Below are positions 27,322-37,166 of a DNA stretch of 64,000 bases, in pieces (positions within the stretch are counted from its first letter, which is position 1; each line of letters starts with the position of its first letter). Position numbers and translations under genes: made by a program. Source of the stretch: PALSA-612 sp963846915 (GTDB lineage Bacteria; Actinomycetota; Thermoleophilia; Gaiellales; Gaiellaceae); NCBI GenBank assembly GCA_963846915.1, contig CAWJXV010000009.1:1302001-1366000 (forward strand), read 5' to 3'. The notes beneath the pieces were generated by a model. It worked only from the letters and a program-made list of their open reading frames with translations, did not search any database and was not told where the DNA came from.

Positions 27322-27890
27322 TGCCGTCCGTTCTCGCCAGTCTGCCGCTCGCTGACTTCTTCGCCTCCCGCACGTGGTCGCTGACCCGCGCGGGCCTGAT
27401 CGCGGCCGGGGTCGTGTTCTGGCTCGCGATCGGATTCTGGACGTTCAAGGACGCGCGCCGGCGGATCAAGAGCCCGTGGCTCGTCGCGCTGGCGACGCTG
27501 GTCGGACTCGTGCCGCCGTTCCTCGGGGTACTGGTCTACATGCTGTTCCGGCCGCCCGAGTACCTGGACGAGGTGCGCGAGCGCGAGCTCGAGATGCGGG
27601 CGATCGAGGAACGGCTCGCGTCCGGAAGCGGCGAGTGCCCGGTTTGCCGGGCCGAGGTCGAGCCGTCGTTCCTCGTCTGTCCCGTGTGCACGACGCGGCT
27701 GAAAGAGGCGTGCGTCTCGTGCAAGGCACCGCTCGAGCCGCTCTGGCAGATGTGCCCCCATTGCGAGACGCCCGTCACCCGCCGCCCGCCGATCGACCTT
27801 GCCGGGGCGTTCGAGAGCACGATGATCGCCGAGCCTCGGGAGCGGCGGCCGACGCGCAGGCGTCCGCCCCGCAAGCGGACATCTGAGTAG
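27321..27890 (+). CDS. Membrane protein with double zinc ribbon
   Basis: 189 aa from the GTG at 27321. Two hydrophobic helices (about 20-40 and 53-76) are followed by a charged coiled stretch and two zinc ribbons: CPVCRAEVEPSFLVCPVC (about 110-127) and CVSCKAPLEPLWQMCPHC (about 137-154). The tail is basic (RRPTRRRPPRK). The plan resembles the actinobacterial zinc-ribbon domain proteins of unknown function, possibly binding nucleic acid or protein at the membrane. ndk follows 11 nt later with its own -10 box. Confidence 0.78.
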   Translation: MPSVLASLPLADFFASRTWSLTRAGLIAAGVVFWLAIGFWTFKDARRRIKSPWLVALATLVGLVPPFLGVLVYMLFRPPEYLDEVRERELEMRAIEERLASGSGECPVCRAEVEPSFLVCPVCTTRLKEACVSCKAPLEPLWQMCPHCETPVTRRPPIDLAGAFESTMIAEPRERRPTRRRPPRKRTSE

Positions 27891-27893
27891 ACT
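27888..27893 (+). promoter_or_regulatory. -10 box TAGACT of ndk (leaderless type)
   Basis: TAGACT overlaps the stop codon of the preceding gene and ends eight bases before the ndk GTG. Confidence 0.5.
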
Positions 27894-27901
27894 CGCGCCC
27901 C

Positions 27902-28321
27902 GTGGCAGCGGAGCGGACACTCGTGCTCGTGAAGCCGGACGCGGTCGGGCGCGGCCTCGCCGGCGAGATCGTCGGGCGGCTGGAGCGGCGCGGGCTCGTC
28001 CTGCGCGCGGCGAAGCTCCTCGTCGTCGACCGGCCGCTCGCCGAGGAGCACTACGCCGAGCATCGCGAGAAGCCGTTCTTCGGCGAGCTCGTCGAGTTCA
28101 TCACCTCGGCGCCGACGCTCGCGCTCGTCGTCGAGGGCGAGGGCGCGATCGGCGTCGTCCGCACGACGATGGGCGCGACGAACCCGCGGGACTCGGCGCC
28201 GGGCACGATCCGCGGCGACCTCGCGCTCGCGATGCCCGACAACCTGATCCACGGCTCCGACTCGCCCGAGTCGGCTTCGCGCGAGATCGGGCTCTGGTTC
28301 GCGGACGATGAGCTCGTCTGA
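27902..28321 (+). CDS. ndk: Nucleoside-diphosphate kinase
   Basis: 139 aa, the normal subunit size. It opens ERTLVLVKPDAVGRGLAGEI, has the Kpn-loop-like REKPFFGELVEFITS, and the catalytic phospho-histidine in NLIHGSDSPESA (His near 117). It balances nucleoside triphosphate pools. GTG start is chosen because no other start fits the conserved N terminus. The end overlaps the following methyltransferase gene by 14 nt. Confidence 0.96.
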   Translation: MAAERTLVLVKPDAVGRGLAGEIVGRLERRGLVLRAAKLLVVDRPLAEEHYAEHREKPFFGELVEFITSAPTLALVVEGEGAIGVVRTTMGATNPRDSAPGTIRGDLALAMPDNLIHGSDSPESASREIGLWFADDELV

Positions 28322-29084
28322 GCTCCCGGACAGCGTCGCGCGCAACGTCGCTGACTGGACAAAGGCGAACGCGGACCACACCGACGCGAAGGCGGCGGAC
28401 GCCTGGGCGAAGACCGAGATCGACTGGGGCGTCTTCAGCGTTCCGGAGTCCGAGCTGGGCGTGCTCGGAGACGTCGCGGACAAGGACGTGGTCGAGCTCG
28501 GCTGCGGGACCGCCTACTTCTCGGCGTGGCTCGCGAAGCTCGGCGCGCGGCCGGTGGGCGTCGATCCCACGCCCGCCCAGCTCCAGACGGCCAGGCGGAT
28601 GCAGGAGGAGACCGGAATCAGCTTCCCGCTCGTCGAGGCGCCGGCAGAGGCCGTCCCCCTCCCCGACGCCTCGTTCGACCTCGCCGTCTCGGAGTACGGC
28701 GCGTCGCTGTGGGCGGTCCCGGAGCGGTGGCTCGCCGAGGCGGCCAGGCTCCTGCGTCCCGGTGGCCGTCTCGTCTTCCTGACGAACTCGCCGCTCGTCA
28801 TCCTCTGCTCACCCGACGAGGGCGCCGCCGTGGAGCAGCTGATGCGTCCGCAGTTCGAGGGTCTCTACCGCATGGAGTGGCCCGGCGAAGAGGGTGTCGA
28901 GTATCACCCGACGCACGGTCAGTGGATCGCCCTGCTGCGCGAGCACGGATTCGACGTCGAGGCCCTCCACGAGCTGCAGGCGCCGGACGGACGCGCAACG
29001 CACACGTACTACGACTTCGTGACCGTCGACTGGGCGAAGAAGTGGCCGTGCGAGGATGTCTGGGTCGCGCGCAAGCGTGACTGA
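28308..29084 (+). CDS. Class I SAM-dependent methyltransferase
   Basis: 258 aa. Motif I VVELGCGTAYFSAWLAKLG (about 64-82), the acid after strand 2 in VGVDPTPAQL, PLPDASFDLAVSEYGASLW and RLLRPGGRLVFLTN as motifs II-III, typical of the UbiE/Methyltransf_11 group. A C-terminal THTYYDFVTVDWAKKWPCEDVW segment is characteristic of a common actinobacterial clade of unknown substrate. It overlaps both ndk and maf, so all three are cotranscribed. Confidence 0.85.
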   Translation: MSSSELPDSVARNVADWTKANADHTDAKAADAWAKTEIDWGVFSVPESELGVLGDVADKDVVELGCGTAYFSAWLAKLGARPVGVDPTPAQLQTARRMQEETGISFPLVEAPAEAVPLPDASFDLAVSEYGASLWAVPERWLAEAARLLRPGGRLVFLTNSPLVILCSPDEGAAVEQLMRPQFEGLYRMEWPGEEGVEYHPTHGQWIALLREHGFDVEALHELQAPDGRATHTYYDFVTVDWAKKWPCEDVWVARKRD

Positions 29085-29646
29085 CGCCTCGACAGCACCT
29101 CCTCTGGTTCTCGCCTCGACGTCGCCGCAGCGGCGCGGGATCCTGGAGCAGCTGGGTGTCCCGTTCGTCGTCGTGGCGCCGGACTACGAGGAAGAGGGCG
29201 ACGACCCGGTCGAGCACGCGGCGGGCAAGGCCCGGTCGATCGACGGCGGGGGCAGGCCCGTGCTCGGCGTCGACACGGACGTCTTCGTCGAAGGCCGCCG
29301 GTTCGGCAAGGCGGCGAGCGCGGACGAGGCGGCGGCCATGCTCACGGAGCTCGCCGGCCGCACCCACGAGGTCGTCTCCGGCCTCTGCCTGCGTGCCCCT
29401 GGATTCGAGGAGCTGCACCGGGTCGTCACGGCGGTGACGTTCCGGCCGCTCGGCGCCGCCGAGGTCGAGCGTTACGTCGCCGCCGGCGAGTGGGAGGGCC
29501 GTGCGGGTTCGTACGCGATCCAGGGCGTCGGCGCGTCGCTCGTCGAGCGCGTCGACGGCGACTACCTGAACGTCGTCGGACTGCCCGCCCCGCTCCTCGT
29601 CCGGCTCCTCGCTCGGCATTTCCCCGGTCGCTACGGCTTTGGCTGA
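29056..29646 (+). CDS. maf: Maf-family nucleoside triphosphate pyrophosphatase
   Basis: 196 aa from the ATG at 29056; a GTG at 29077 would remove seven residues and is equally possible. The family start LVLASTSPQRRGILEQLG is present, followed by the active-site GVDTDVFVEGRRFGKA (usually ADTVV...GKP) and YAIQGVGASLVERVDGDYLNVVGLP. Maf proteins hydrolyse non-canonical or modified NTPs and in some bacteria affect septum formation. Here it sits directly before mreB, as in many bacteria. Confidence 0.9.
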   Translation: MSGSRASVTDASTAPPLVLASTSPQRRGILEQLGVPFVVVAPDYEEEGDDPVEHAAGKARSIDGGGRPVLGVDTDVFVEGRRFGKAASADEAAAMLTELAGRTHEVVSGLCLRAPGFEELHRVVTAVTFRPLGAAEVERYVAAGEWEGRAGSYAIQGVGASLVERVDGDYLNVVGLPAPLLVRLLARHFPGRYGFG

Positions 29647-29656
29647 GGCACGCCGC

Positions 29657-29662
29657 TAGACT
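29657..29662 (+). promoter_or_regulatory. -10 box TAGACT before mreB
   Basis: TAGACT ends 12 bases before the mreB ATG, leaving a 5' leader of at most a few bases. Confidence 0.5.
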
Positions 29663-29674
29663 CGAAGCCCGGTC

Positions 29675-30736
<1,062 letters not shown>

Positions 30737-30769
30737 CGCGGAGCCAACGTGGGTTTCCGCGACGTCGCC

Positions 30770-30775
30770 TAGACT
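30770..30775 (+). promoter_or_regulatory. -10 box TAGACT before mreC (leaderless type)
   Basis: TAGACT ends nine bases before the mreC GTG, in the 48-nt gap after mreB, suggesting that mreC can be transcribed separately. Confidence 0.45.
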
Positions 30776-30784
30776 GGGGCCTTC

Positions 30785-31726
30785 GTGCCTCGCAACCGAT
30801 CAGTGCGGGTCGCGACGCTTGCCGGCGCGCGAGGGCGCCCCGTCGCCTCCTCCCAGATGTCGACTCGTGCTGCCAGCGTTCTGCGCCGGCGCGTGATCGT
30901 CGCCGTCCTCGTGCTCGTATCGCTCGCGTTGCTGACGGTGTACTTCCGCGAGTCGTCGAACGGGGGCCTGCACTCCATGCAGAGCGCCGGCTCCACCGTC
31001 CTCAAGCCGTTCGAGGTCGCCGCCAACCGCGTCGCACAGCCGTTCCGCGACGCCGCCGGGTGGATCGGCGGCCTGTCCAGCTCGCGCTCGGACAACCGCA
31101 AGCTCAAGGCCGAGAACGCGAAGCAGGAGGCACAGCTCTCCGAGCTCCAGAGCGTGCTCCGGGAGAACACCGACCTGCGGGCGACGCTGCGCTACATCGG
31201 CGGGCCGAGCTTTCCGCAGGACTATCGGGCCCTCACGACCAGCATCCTCGCCCAGGCGCCGGGCCAGTTCGACCAGCGGGTCGTGGTCGCGGTCGGCGAC
31301 GGCGCCGGCGTCACCGCCAACTCTCCCGTCGTCTCGCCGTCCGGCTTCCTCGTCGGAGTCGTGACGCGCGTCTTCGCGAACGCATCGCAGGTGAAGCTGA
31401 TCACCGACGAGTCGAGCTTCGTGTCGGTGGTCGACCCGAGGACCGGAGCCGCCGGCATGCTCCGCCACAACGACCCCGGCAGCGCGATCATCGTCGACCA
31501 GGTGCCGAAGTCGGCGGTCGTCAACCCGGGCGACCGGCTCGTGACCGCGGGCTGGAAGCAGGGCAACCTGACCTCGATCTTCCCGATCGGCATCCCGGTC
31601 GGCACGGTCTCGAGCGTCAACCAGACGGACATCGACCCGTACAAGCAGATCGGCGTCAAGCCGCGCGTCGACTTCGGGAGCCTGCGATCGCTGGTCGTGC
31701 TCGTGAAGAAGGGGAGCGGCAAGTGA
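30785..31726 (+). CDS. mreC: Rod shape-determining protein MreC
   Basis: 313 aa, GTG start. A basic cytosolic N terminus of about 35 residues precedes one transmembrane helix (VIVAVLVLVSLALLTVYF), then a coiled coil (DNRKLKAENAKQEAQLSELQ, about 100-125) and the paired beta-barrel domain with FDQRVVVAVGDGAGVTANSPVV and VNPGDRLVTAGWKQG. MreC is the extracytoplasmic scaffold linking MreB, MreD and PBP2. Its TGA overlaps the mreD GTG. Confidence 0.93.
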   Translation: MPRNRSVRVATLAGARGRPVASSQMSTRAASVLRRRVIVAVLVLVSLALLTVYFRESSNGGLHSMQSAGSTVLKPFEVAANRVAQPFRDAAGWIGGLSSSRSDNRKLKAENAKQEAQLSELQSVLRENTDLRATLRYIGGPSFPQDYRALTTSILAQAPGQFDQRVVVAVGDGAGVTANSPVVSPSGFLVGVVTRVFANASQVKLITDESSFVSVVDPRTGAAGMLRHNDPGSAIIVDQVPKSAVVNPGDRLVTAGWKQGNLTSIFPIGIPVGTVSSVNQTDIDPYKQIGVKPRVDFGSLRSLVVLVKKGSGK

Positions 31727-32244
31727 TCGACGGGCTCAAGGTCGCCGTGCTCGTCTTCGTCGCGGCCATCCTCGAGGTCTCCGTGTTCACGGACGTGCGG
31801 ATCCTCGGCGGCGAGCCCGACATCCTGCTCGTCACCGTCGTCGCGATCTCGCTGCTCCGCGGCTCCGTCACCGGCGCCTGTGCAGGGTTCTTCGCGGGAC
31901 TCGTCGTCGACACGGCCACGCTCGAGACGCTCGGGCTCAGCTCGCTGCTCCTGACGCTCCTCGGGTACTGGGTCGGGCGCTACGGCGAGACGACCGGCCG
32001 CGACCGGACGCATGCGCCGTTCCTCTCGGTCGCGATCGTCACGTTCCTGTACGCGATCGGCGGACTGGCGCTTCGCTTCGTCCTCGGCGAGCCGGCACCG
32101 GCCCGTCTCGTGCTGCTCGACTCGCTCTTCCAGGGCATCGCCCTCAACCTGCTCCTGACCCTGCCCGTGTACGCGATCGCGCGGCGCCTGCTACCGCCGA
32201 GGGCCAGGGTGACGCGAGCGGAAGGAGCGCCGGCGATTGGCTAG
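31723..32244 (+). CDS. mreD: Rod shape-determining protein MreD
   Basis: 173 aa from the GTG at 31723, overlapping mreC by four bases. About five hydrophobic helices, with ILGGEPDILLVTVVAISLLRG and a GACAGFFAGLVVDTATLETLGLS segment typical of MreD. It is an integral membrane part of the elongasome. Its end overlaps the mrdA TTG start by eight bases. Confidence 0.88.
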   Translation: MIDGLKVAVLVFVAAILEVSVFTDVRILGGEPDILLVTVVAISLLRGSVTGACAGFFAGLVVDTATLETLGLSSLLLTLLGYWVGRYGETTGRDRTHAPFLSVAIVTFLYAIGGLALRFVLGEPAPARLVLLDSLFQGIALNLLLTLPVYAIARRLLPPRARVTRAEGAPAIG

Positions 32245-34276
32245 CGACGGCAAGCGCCCGAGCGGGAGCCGCCGCTTCCTCCCGCCCGACCCACGCGTCT
32301 CACAGCCCTATCTACTGACGCCGAAGATGGCGCTTCGCGTGGCGATCATGGGGGCCGTCGTACTCGTCGCCTTCGGCGTCCTCTTCCTGCGCCTGTGGTC
32401 CCTCGAGGTGCTCGCAGCGACGAAGTACCGGAGCCAGGCGCAGAACAACCAGGTGCGCCAGATCGCGCTCGAGGCGCCGCGCGGACCGATCCTCGACAGC
32501 AGGGGCCGCCGGCTCGTCGTCAACACGGTGTCGAACGCCGTCCTCGTCTGGCCCGCCGACCTGCCGAAGGGCAAGGCGCTGAACGGCGAGATCTGGCAGC
32601 TCGCGAAGGTGCTCCAGAAGCGGCCGCGCGAGATCACGGCCCAGCTCGCCGCGCACAAGAACGACGGACCGATCGCGACGACGCCGGTCACCCTCCAGGT
32701 CGGGATCACCTCAGACCAGGCGGCGTACATCTACGAGCACTCGGCGCAGTTCACCGGCGTCGAGATCAAGCCCACCTATCTCCGCTACTACAACTCGCAG
32801 GGCCTGCTCGCACAGACGCTGGGCTACGTCGGCCGGATCACGCCCGACGAGTACAAGGCGCTGCACAAGCTCAAGGTCGGAGGGCTGCAGAAGTACCAGC
32901 TCGACGACCGGATCGGCCAGGCCGGCGTCGAGGCGTCGTTCGACCAGTACCTCCACGGCGTCCCGGGGACGGCGCAGGTGACCGTCGACTCGAGCGGCCG
33001 GCCGACGAGCCAGCTTCGCCAGACAAAGGCGCCGCAGCCCGGCAACGCCGTCCGGCTGACGATCGACGTCAAGCTCCAGCGGGCGGCGGAGAACGCCCTC
33101 GACTACGGGATCAAGCTCGCCCGCGGCACGAAGGACGGTTGGGCCGCCGACGGCGGCGCGATCGTGGCCATGGACCCGAACACCGGCGCGATCCTCGCGC
33201 TCGCGTCGAACCCGACCTACAAGCCGCGCGTCTGGGTCTATCCGACCGCGAACGGGCTCAAGCCGCTGCTCAACCAGAAGGCGGCCGAGGCGGCCAACTA
33301 CCCCGTGCTCAACCGCGCCATCGACGTCACCTACCCGCCGGGGTCGACATGGAAGCCCGTGACGGCGCTGGCTGCGCTCGAGCAGCGGGTCATCGGCCCG
33401 TACGACCCCCTGCTCTGCTCCGCGACCTACTCGCCTCCGAATCCGTTCGGCGGGCCGCTCCAGGTCTTCCACAACTGGAACCCGAACGTCTCGAACTACA
33501 TCAACATGCCGACGGCGCTCATGGAGTCCTGCGACACCTACTTCTACCAGCTCGGCTACGACTTCTTCAATCTGCCCGCGGACCAGGGCCAGCCGCTCCA
33601 GGCCTGGGCGGAGAAGGTCGGGTTCGGCAAGCGCACGGGGATCGACCTCGGCCCGGAGGCGAGCGGCCTCGTCCCGACGATCAAGTGGCGGAAGCAGACG
33701 TTCCACACGGCGATCGACCGGACCTGGAAGCCCGGTGACTCGATCCAGCTCGCGATCGGGCAGAAGGACGTCTCCGTCACGCCGATCCAGCTCGCGCGCT
33801 TCTACTCGCTGGTCGCGAACGGCGGCAAGCTCGTGACCCCGTACGTCGTCCAGGACGTCGAGGCGCCGAGCTCGGGCGGCAAGGGTCCTGCGACCGTGCT
33901 GCAACCGCTCGCGCCGCCGCTGCCGAAGTCGTCCGGTGTCGACCCGTCCTACCTCCAGGTGATCCGGGACGGCCTGTACCAGGCGACGCACGACCCGCTC
34001 GGCACCTCGTCGTCGACGTTTGCGCACTTCGCCATCCCGGTTGCCGGCAAGACCGGGACGGCCGAGAAGGTCGTCACGATCAACGGCTACCCGCCGCAGA
34101 CCCTGAACCAGTCGCTCTGGTGCGGCTGGGGGCCGTACGACCACCCGACGATCGTCGTGTGTGCCGTGATCGAGAACGGCGGCCACGGCGGCACGGCGGC
34201 CGCGCCGGCAGCCGCGCAGGTGCTGGCGAAGTTCTTCAACGTCCCTGCCCCGACGGCCGGCAAGGTGAGCGACTAG
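32237..34276 (+). CDS. mrdA: Penicillin-binding protein 2 (elongasome transpeptidase)
   Basis: 679 aa, TTG start inside the end of mreD. One membrane helix (about 32-55), a pedestal/dimerisation region, and the transpeptidase domain (about 290-665) with the active-site SxxK in YPPGSTWKPVTAL, SCD in LMESCDTYFYQLG, and KTG in AGKTGTAEK. It cross-links peptidoglycan during elongation together with RodA, encoded next. The bases between mrdA and rodA (34277-34311) carry the rodA ribosome site. Confidence 0.95.
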   Translation: MASDGKRPSGSRRFLPPDPRVSQPYLLTPKMALRVAIMGAVVLVAFGVLFLRLWSLEVLAATKYRSQAQNNQVRQIALEAPRGPILDSRGRRLVVNTVSNAVLVWPADLPKGKALNGEIWQLAKVLQKRPREITAQLAAHKNDGPIATTPVTLQVGITSDQAAYIYEHSAQFTGVEIKPTYLRYYNSQGLLAQTLGYVGRITPDEYKALHKLKVGGLQKYQLDDRIGQAGVEASFDQYLHGVPGTAQVTVDSSGRPTSQLRQTKAPQPGNAVRLTIDVKLQRAAENALDYGIKLARGTKDGWAADGGAIVAMDPNTGAILALASNPTYKPRVWVYPTANGLKPLLNQKAAEAANYPVLNRAIDVTYPPGSTWKPVTALAALEQRVIGPYDPLLCSATYSPPNPFGGPLQVFHNWNPNVSNYINMPTALMESCDTYFYQLGYDFFNLPADQGQPLQAWAEKVGFGKRTGIDLGPEASGLVPTIKWRKQTFHTAIDRTWKPGDSIQLAIGQKDVSVTPIQLARFYSLVANGGKLVTPYVVQDVEAPSSGGKGPATVLQPLAPPLPKSSGVDPSYLQVIRDGLYQATHDPLGTSSSTFAHFAIPVAGKTGTAEKVVTINGYPPQTLNQSLWCGWGPYDHPTIVVCAVIENGGHGGTAAAPAAAQVLAKFFNVPAPTAGKVSD

Positions 34277-34311
34277 GTGCCCCGTCCAGCGCACCACTGG
34301 AAGGGGCACTG

Positions 34312-35508
34312 ATGGTCCAGTACATCGGGACCGCGGCGACTGCGCGACGCAGGCGGCGGCGTCCTTCCTCGGTCGGCCGCGCCGACGACACCCCGCTTCT
34401 CGCCAGGCTCGACTGGACGCTGCTGCTGGCCTCGGCCGCGCTCGTCGCCTACGGCCTCTGGGCGATCGCCGGCATCACCCGGCACGTCGTCCCGGGCGAC
34501 CCGAACTACTACCTGTCGAGGCAGTTCGTCTTCGTCGCCGTCGGGCTGCTGGCGATGATCGCGGCGATCGCGATCGACCCGGAGTGGTACCGCCGCTCGA
34601 TGCGCGGCATCTACGTGCTGATGCTCGGGACGCTCGCGATCGTACTCCTGGCCGGGAGCGTGTCGCGACACTCGCGCCGCTGGATCGACGTCTCGTTCTT
34701 CCGCTTCCAGCCGTCCGAGTTCGGAAAGCTCATGCTCGTCGTCTTCCTGGCAGCGTTCCTCGCCGACCGGCTGGACAAGGTCGAGGACTTCCGCACTCCG
34801 CTAACCGCCGTCGCGCTCGCGGTCCCGCCGATCCTCCTCGTCTTCGCCCAGCCCGATCTGGGAAGCGCGCTCGTGTACGTCGCCGCCCTCGGCGCGTGCC
34901 TCTTCGTCAGCGGCACCCGCTGGTCGCACCTCGGCCTGCTGGCCGGCGTCGGCCTGTTCCTCGCGGTCTCCGTCCTCTGGCTTCTTCCGGCCGCGGGCAT
35001 CCAGGTGCTGCACCCGTACCAGAAGAACAGGCTGACCGGGTTCCTCAGCCCGAGCAGCGACCCGCGCGGCGACACGTACAACATCAACCAGGCGCTGATC
35101 GCGGTCGGCTCGGGTGGGGTGAGCGGGCGCGGCACGACGCAGTCGACACAGACGAACCTGAACTACCTGCCGGAGTCGCAGACCGACTTCGCGTTCGCCG
35201 CCTTCGCGGAGCAGCGCGGCTTCCTCGGCGTCTCGGGGCTCTTGCTCCTCTACCTGCTCGTCGTCTGGCGCGGGCTGAAGATCGTCACGGTCGCGCGCGA
35301 CGGGTTCTCCGCGATCGTCGCCGCCGGGATCGTGTTCGCGTTCGTGTTCCAGATCTTCGTCAACGTGGGCATGACGATCGGCCTCGCGCCGGTGACGGGG
35401 ATCACGCTGCCCTTTGTGAGCGTCGGCGGCTCGTCGCTGATCGCCAGCATGGCCATGATCGGCCTGCTGCAGGGGATCCACGCACGCGGTCGTCAGCGGC
35501 GCGCGTGA
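34312..35508 (+). CDS. rodA: Peptidoglycan glycosyltransferase RodA (SEDS family)
   Basis: 398 aa from the ATG at 34312 (GGAAGGGG upstream). About ten helices. Conserved SEDS elements: SRRWIDVSFFRFQPSEFGKL with the catalytic-region residues, FAQPDLGSALVY, LPESQTDFAFAAFAEQRGFLG with the essential Glu-Asp region, and PFVSVGGSSLIASM. RodA polymerises lipid II strands that PBP2 cross-links. The TGA overlaps the GTG of the next gene, which is frameshifted. Confidence 0.95.
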   Translation: MVQYIGTAATARRRRRRPSSVGRADDTPLLARLDWTLLLASAALVAYGLWAIAGITRHVVPGDPNYYLSRQFVFVAVGLLAMIAAIAIDPEWYRRSMRGIYVLMLGTLAIVLLAGSVSRHSRRWIDVSFFRFQPSEFGKLMLVVFLAAFLADRLDKVEDFRTPLTAVALAVPPILLVFAQPDLGSALVYVAALGACLFVSGTRWSHLGLLAGVGLFLAVSVLWLLPAAGIQVLHPYQKNRLTGFLSPSSDPRGDTYNINQALIAVGSGGVSGRGTTQSTQTNLNYLPESQTDFAFAAFAEQRGFLGVSGLLLLYLLVVWRGLKIVTVARDGFSAIVAAGIVFAFVFQIFVNVGMTIGLAPVTGITLPFVSVGGSSLIASMAMIGLLQGIHARGRQRRA

Positions 35509-36348
35509 GCCCGGCCAGATCGAAGCTCCCGATCGCACCCTCGGAGGTGCTCACGCTCGTGCGTGAGCTGCGCAAGACCGCGGACGAGGACAGGCCGCTC
35601 GTCGTCGCCGGCGTCCGCGGAGCTCGCAGCCGCGCTGCGCCGTGAGCTGGCACGTGGCGGCGTGGCGAGCTCCGTGCGCGAGGAGGACGCGCTCGGCGAA
35701 GCGGCGCTCCTCGTCTACGTGCTCGCCGGACAGCCCGAGGACGCGGACGTGGCGGTGCTGAAGCGGGCCAGCCTGGCCGGCACGCCGATCGTGGCCGTGC
35801 TCGCAGGGCCGCAGGGCGAGAACAACCCCGACCCGCCGTACGCGCTCGCAGAGCATGTCGTGCGCGCCCGGCCCGGCTCCGGGTTCCCGGTCGAGGAGAT
35901 CGCCCGCGCGATCGCGCATGCGCTCGGCGAGCGCGCGACGCCGCTCGCAGCGCGACTGCCGGTGCTGCGCGACGCCGTCGTCGACCGGCTGATCAGGAAG
36001 TTCTCGCGCCAGAACGCGATCATCGGCGTCTCCGTCTTCGTGCCGGGCGCGGACATGCCCGTCCTGACCGCGAACGAGATCCGCCTGCTGATGCGGATCG
36101 CGGACGCCTACGGCTTCGAGCTCGACCGCGATCGCATCCCCGAGGTGCTGGGCGTGATCGGTACCGGCTTCGGGCTCCGCGCCGTCGCGCGCTCGCTGCT
36201 CGGCGTCGTCCCGGTCGCGGGCTGGGCCGTCAAGGGCGGCATCGCCTACGGCGGCACGCGCGCTCTCGGCGAGGCCGCGCGGCGCTATTTCGAGACCAGG
36301 GCGCCGGTCACGCGGGTTCCGGGCGACCGCGCGGTCTTCCCTCGCTGA
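35505..36348 (+). CDS. DUF697-like membrane-associated protein, apparent +1 frameshift near 35620
   Basis: A GTG at 35505 overlaps the rodA stop and reads SKLPIAPSEVLTLVRELRK and DEDRPLVVAG; the reading then continues in the +1 frame as SAELAAALRRELARGG. Deleting one G after GCCGGC (about 35618-35620) joins the frames into a 280-codon gene. The C-terminal 140 residues (AIIGVSVFVPGADMPVLTANEIRLLMRIADAYG, then GTGFGLRAVARSLLGVVPVAGWAVKGGIAYGGT cut short here) match DUF697, a YcjF-like region with two hydrophobic helices. The N-terminal Rossmann-like half is not assignable. If no error is present, translation would have to start downstream, within a non-homologous 20 codons. Confidence 0.7.
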
Positions 36349-36371
36349 GCGCCGGCGCTGCGGCGCAGGGC

Positions 36372-36767
36372 TCAGTCCAGGCCTGGCGGGGAGACGCCGC
36401 GCGCCGCGAAGACCCGTTTTGCCGAGCGGGCCGCGTTGAGCGTCCGCGCGAAGCCGACGAAGGGTGCAAGGTGGATGATCGTCTCGACCACCTCGCCGGG
36501 CTCGACTCCGACGTTGAGCGCGATGCCGATGTGGTACTCGAGCTGCGGCTCCGCGCCGCCGAGCGCCGTCAGCGCCGAGATCGCCGCCAGCTGTCGTGTC
36601 CGGTCGTCGAGCCCGTCGCGCCGGTAGACGTCCCCGTACCCGAACTCGACCACGTAGCGGGCGAGGTCGGGGGACACGTCACGGACACCCTCGATCGCAC
36701 GCTCGCCTTGCTCGCCTGCCAGCTCGCGCAGGCGCTCCCAGCCACGTTCGTACCGATCGTCTGCCAC
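36372..36767 (-). CDS. Carboxymuconolactone decarboxylase family protein (no CxxC)
   Basis: 131 aa from the GTG at 36767. A longer reading to 36833 would translate the palindromic repeat at 36787-36808 and is rejected. The fold pattern DDRTRQLAAISALTALGGAEPQLEYHIGIALNVGVEPGEVVETIIHLAPFVGFARTLNA (shown in parts: RTRQLAAISALTALGG, YHIGIALNVGVEPGEV, IIHLAPFVGFAR) matches the PcaC branch of the AhpD/CMD superfamily. The peroxidase CxxC of AhpD is absent, so it is a decarboxylase-like or unknown-function member. It stands alone, converging with the DUF697 gene. Confidence 0.82.
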   Translation of the reverse strand: MADDRYERGWERLRELAGEQGERAIEGVRDVSPDLARYVVEFGYGDVYRRDGLDDRTRQLAAISALTALGGAEPQLEYHIGIALNVGVEPGEVVETIIHLAPFVGFARTLNAARSAKRVFAARGVSPPGLD

Positions 36768-36786
36768 TGCGCGAAGTATGGAGGCG

Positions 36787-36808
36787 GTGCCAGACTGAAG
36801 TCTGGCAC
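36787..36808. repeat. Palindrome sharing the CAGACTGAAGTCTG core
   Basis: Arms GTGCCAGACT (36787-36796) and AGTCTGGCAC (36799-36808) around GA. The 14-base core is identical to that of the palindrome at 13180-13209, but the outer arms differ. Confidence 0.75.
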
Positions 36809-36852
36809 TCAGCCCCTGCTCGGCCAGGTACACCGCCGTCCGACCCGGGTCC

Positions 36853-36858
36853 TACTAT
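36853..36858 (+). promoter_or_regulatory. -10 box TACTAT (leaderless type)
   Basis: TACTAT ends seven bases before the GTG at 36866. Confidence 0.4.
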
Positions 36859-36865
36859 CGCGGCC

Positions 36866-37087
36866 GTGGACGATCACGACAACGCTCTCGCCCGGTCGAT
36901 CAAGGAAGCGGAGGAGCTGCTCGAGATCGAGGAGGCCGATGCCTGGTTCGAGTACCTCGAAGCGACGCGGAACCAGTCGGTGACGCGCTACCGCGAAGTC
37001 GAGCCCTGGGCCTGGGCCCGTCTCAACCAGCGCCTCCGCGCCCTCGGCGCCCGCCGGGCGAAGCTGAAGCCCGCAACGGCCGCCTGA
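36866..37087 (+). CDS. 73-aa charged helical protein of unknown function
   Basis: GTG start directly after a -10 box. The product starts VDDHDNALARSIKEAEELLE and continues EADAWFEYLEATRNQSVTRYREVEPWAWARLNQRLRALG, ending in a basic KLKPATAA tail (quoted in parts; all one frame). It appears fully helical, acidic in front and basic at the end, like small ribosome- or RNA-associated actinobacterial proteins, but I do not recognise the family. Confidence 0.6.
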   Translation: MDDHDNALARSIKEAEELLEIEEADAWFEYLEATRNQSVTRYREVEPWAWARLNQRLRALGARRAKLKPATAA

Positions 37088-37166
37088 GCCCTGTCCTTGC
37101 CGGACGCTCCGGGCCACGCCCCGTCGGCCCGTGTCCCTCGGCACTTTCTCCTGCTCAGCCGCTGTT

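Noticed and set aside
36768..36833. N-terminal extension of the carboxymuconolactone decarboxylase gene
   Set aside because: It would translate the palindromic repeat; GTG 36767 gives the family N terminus.
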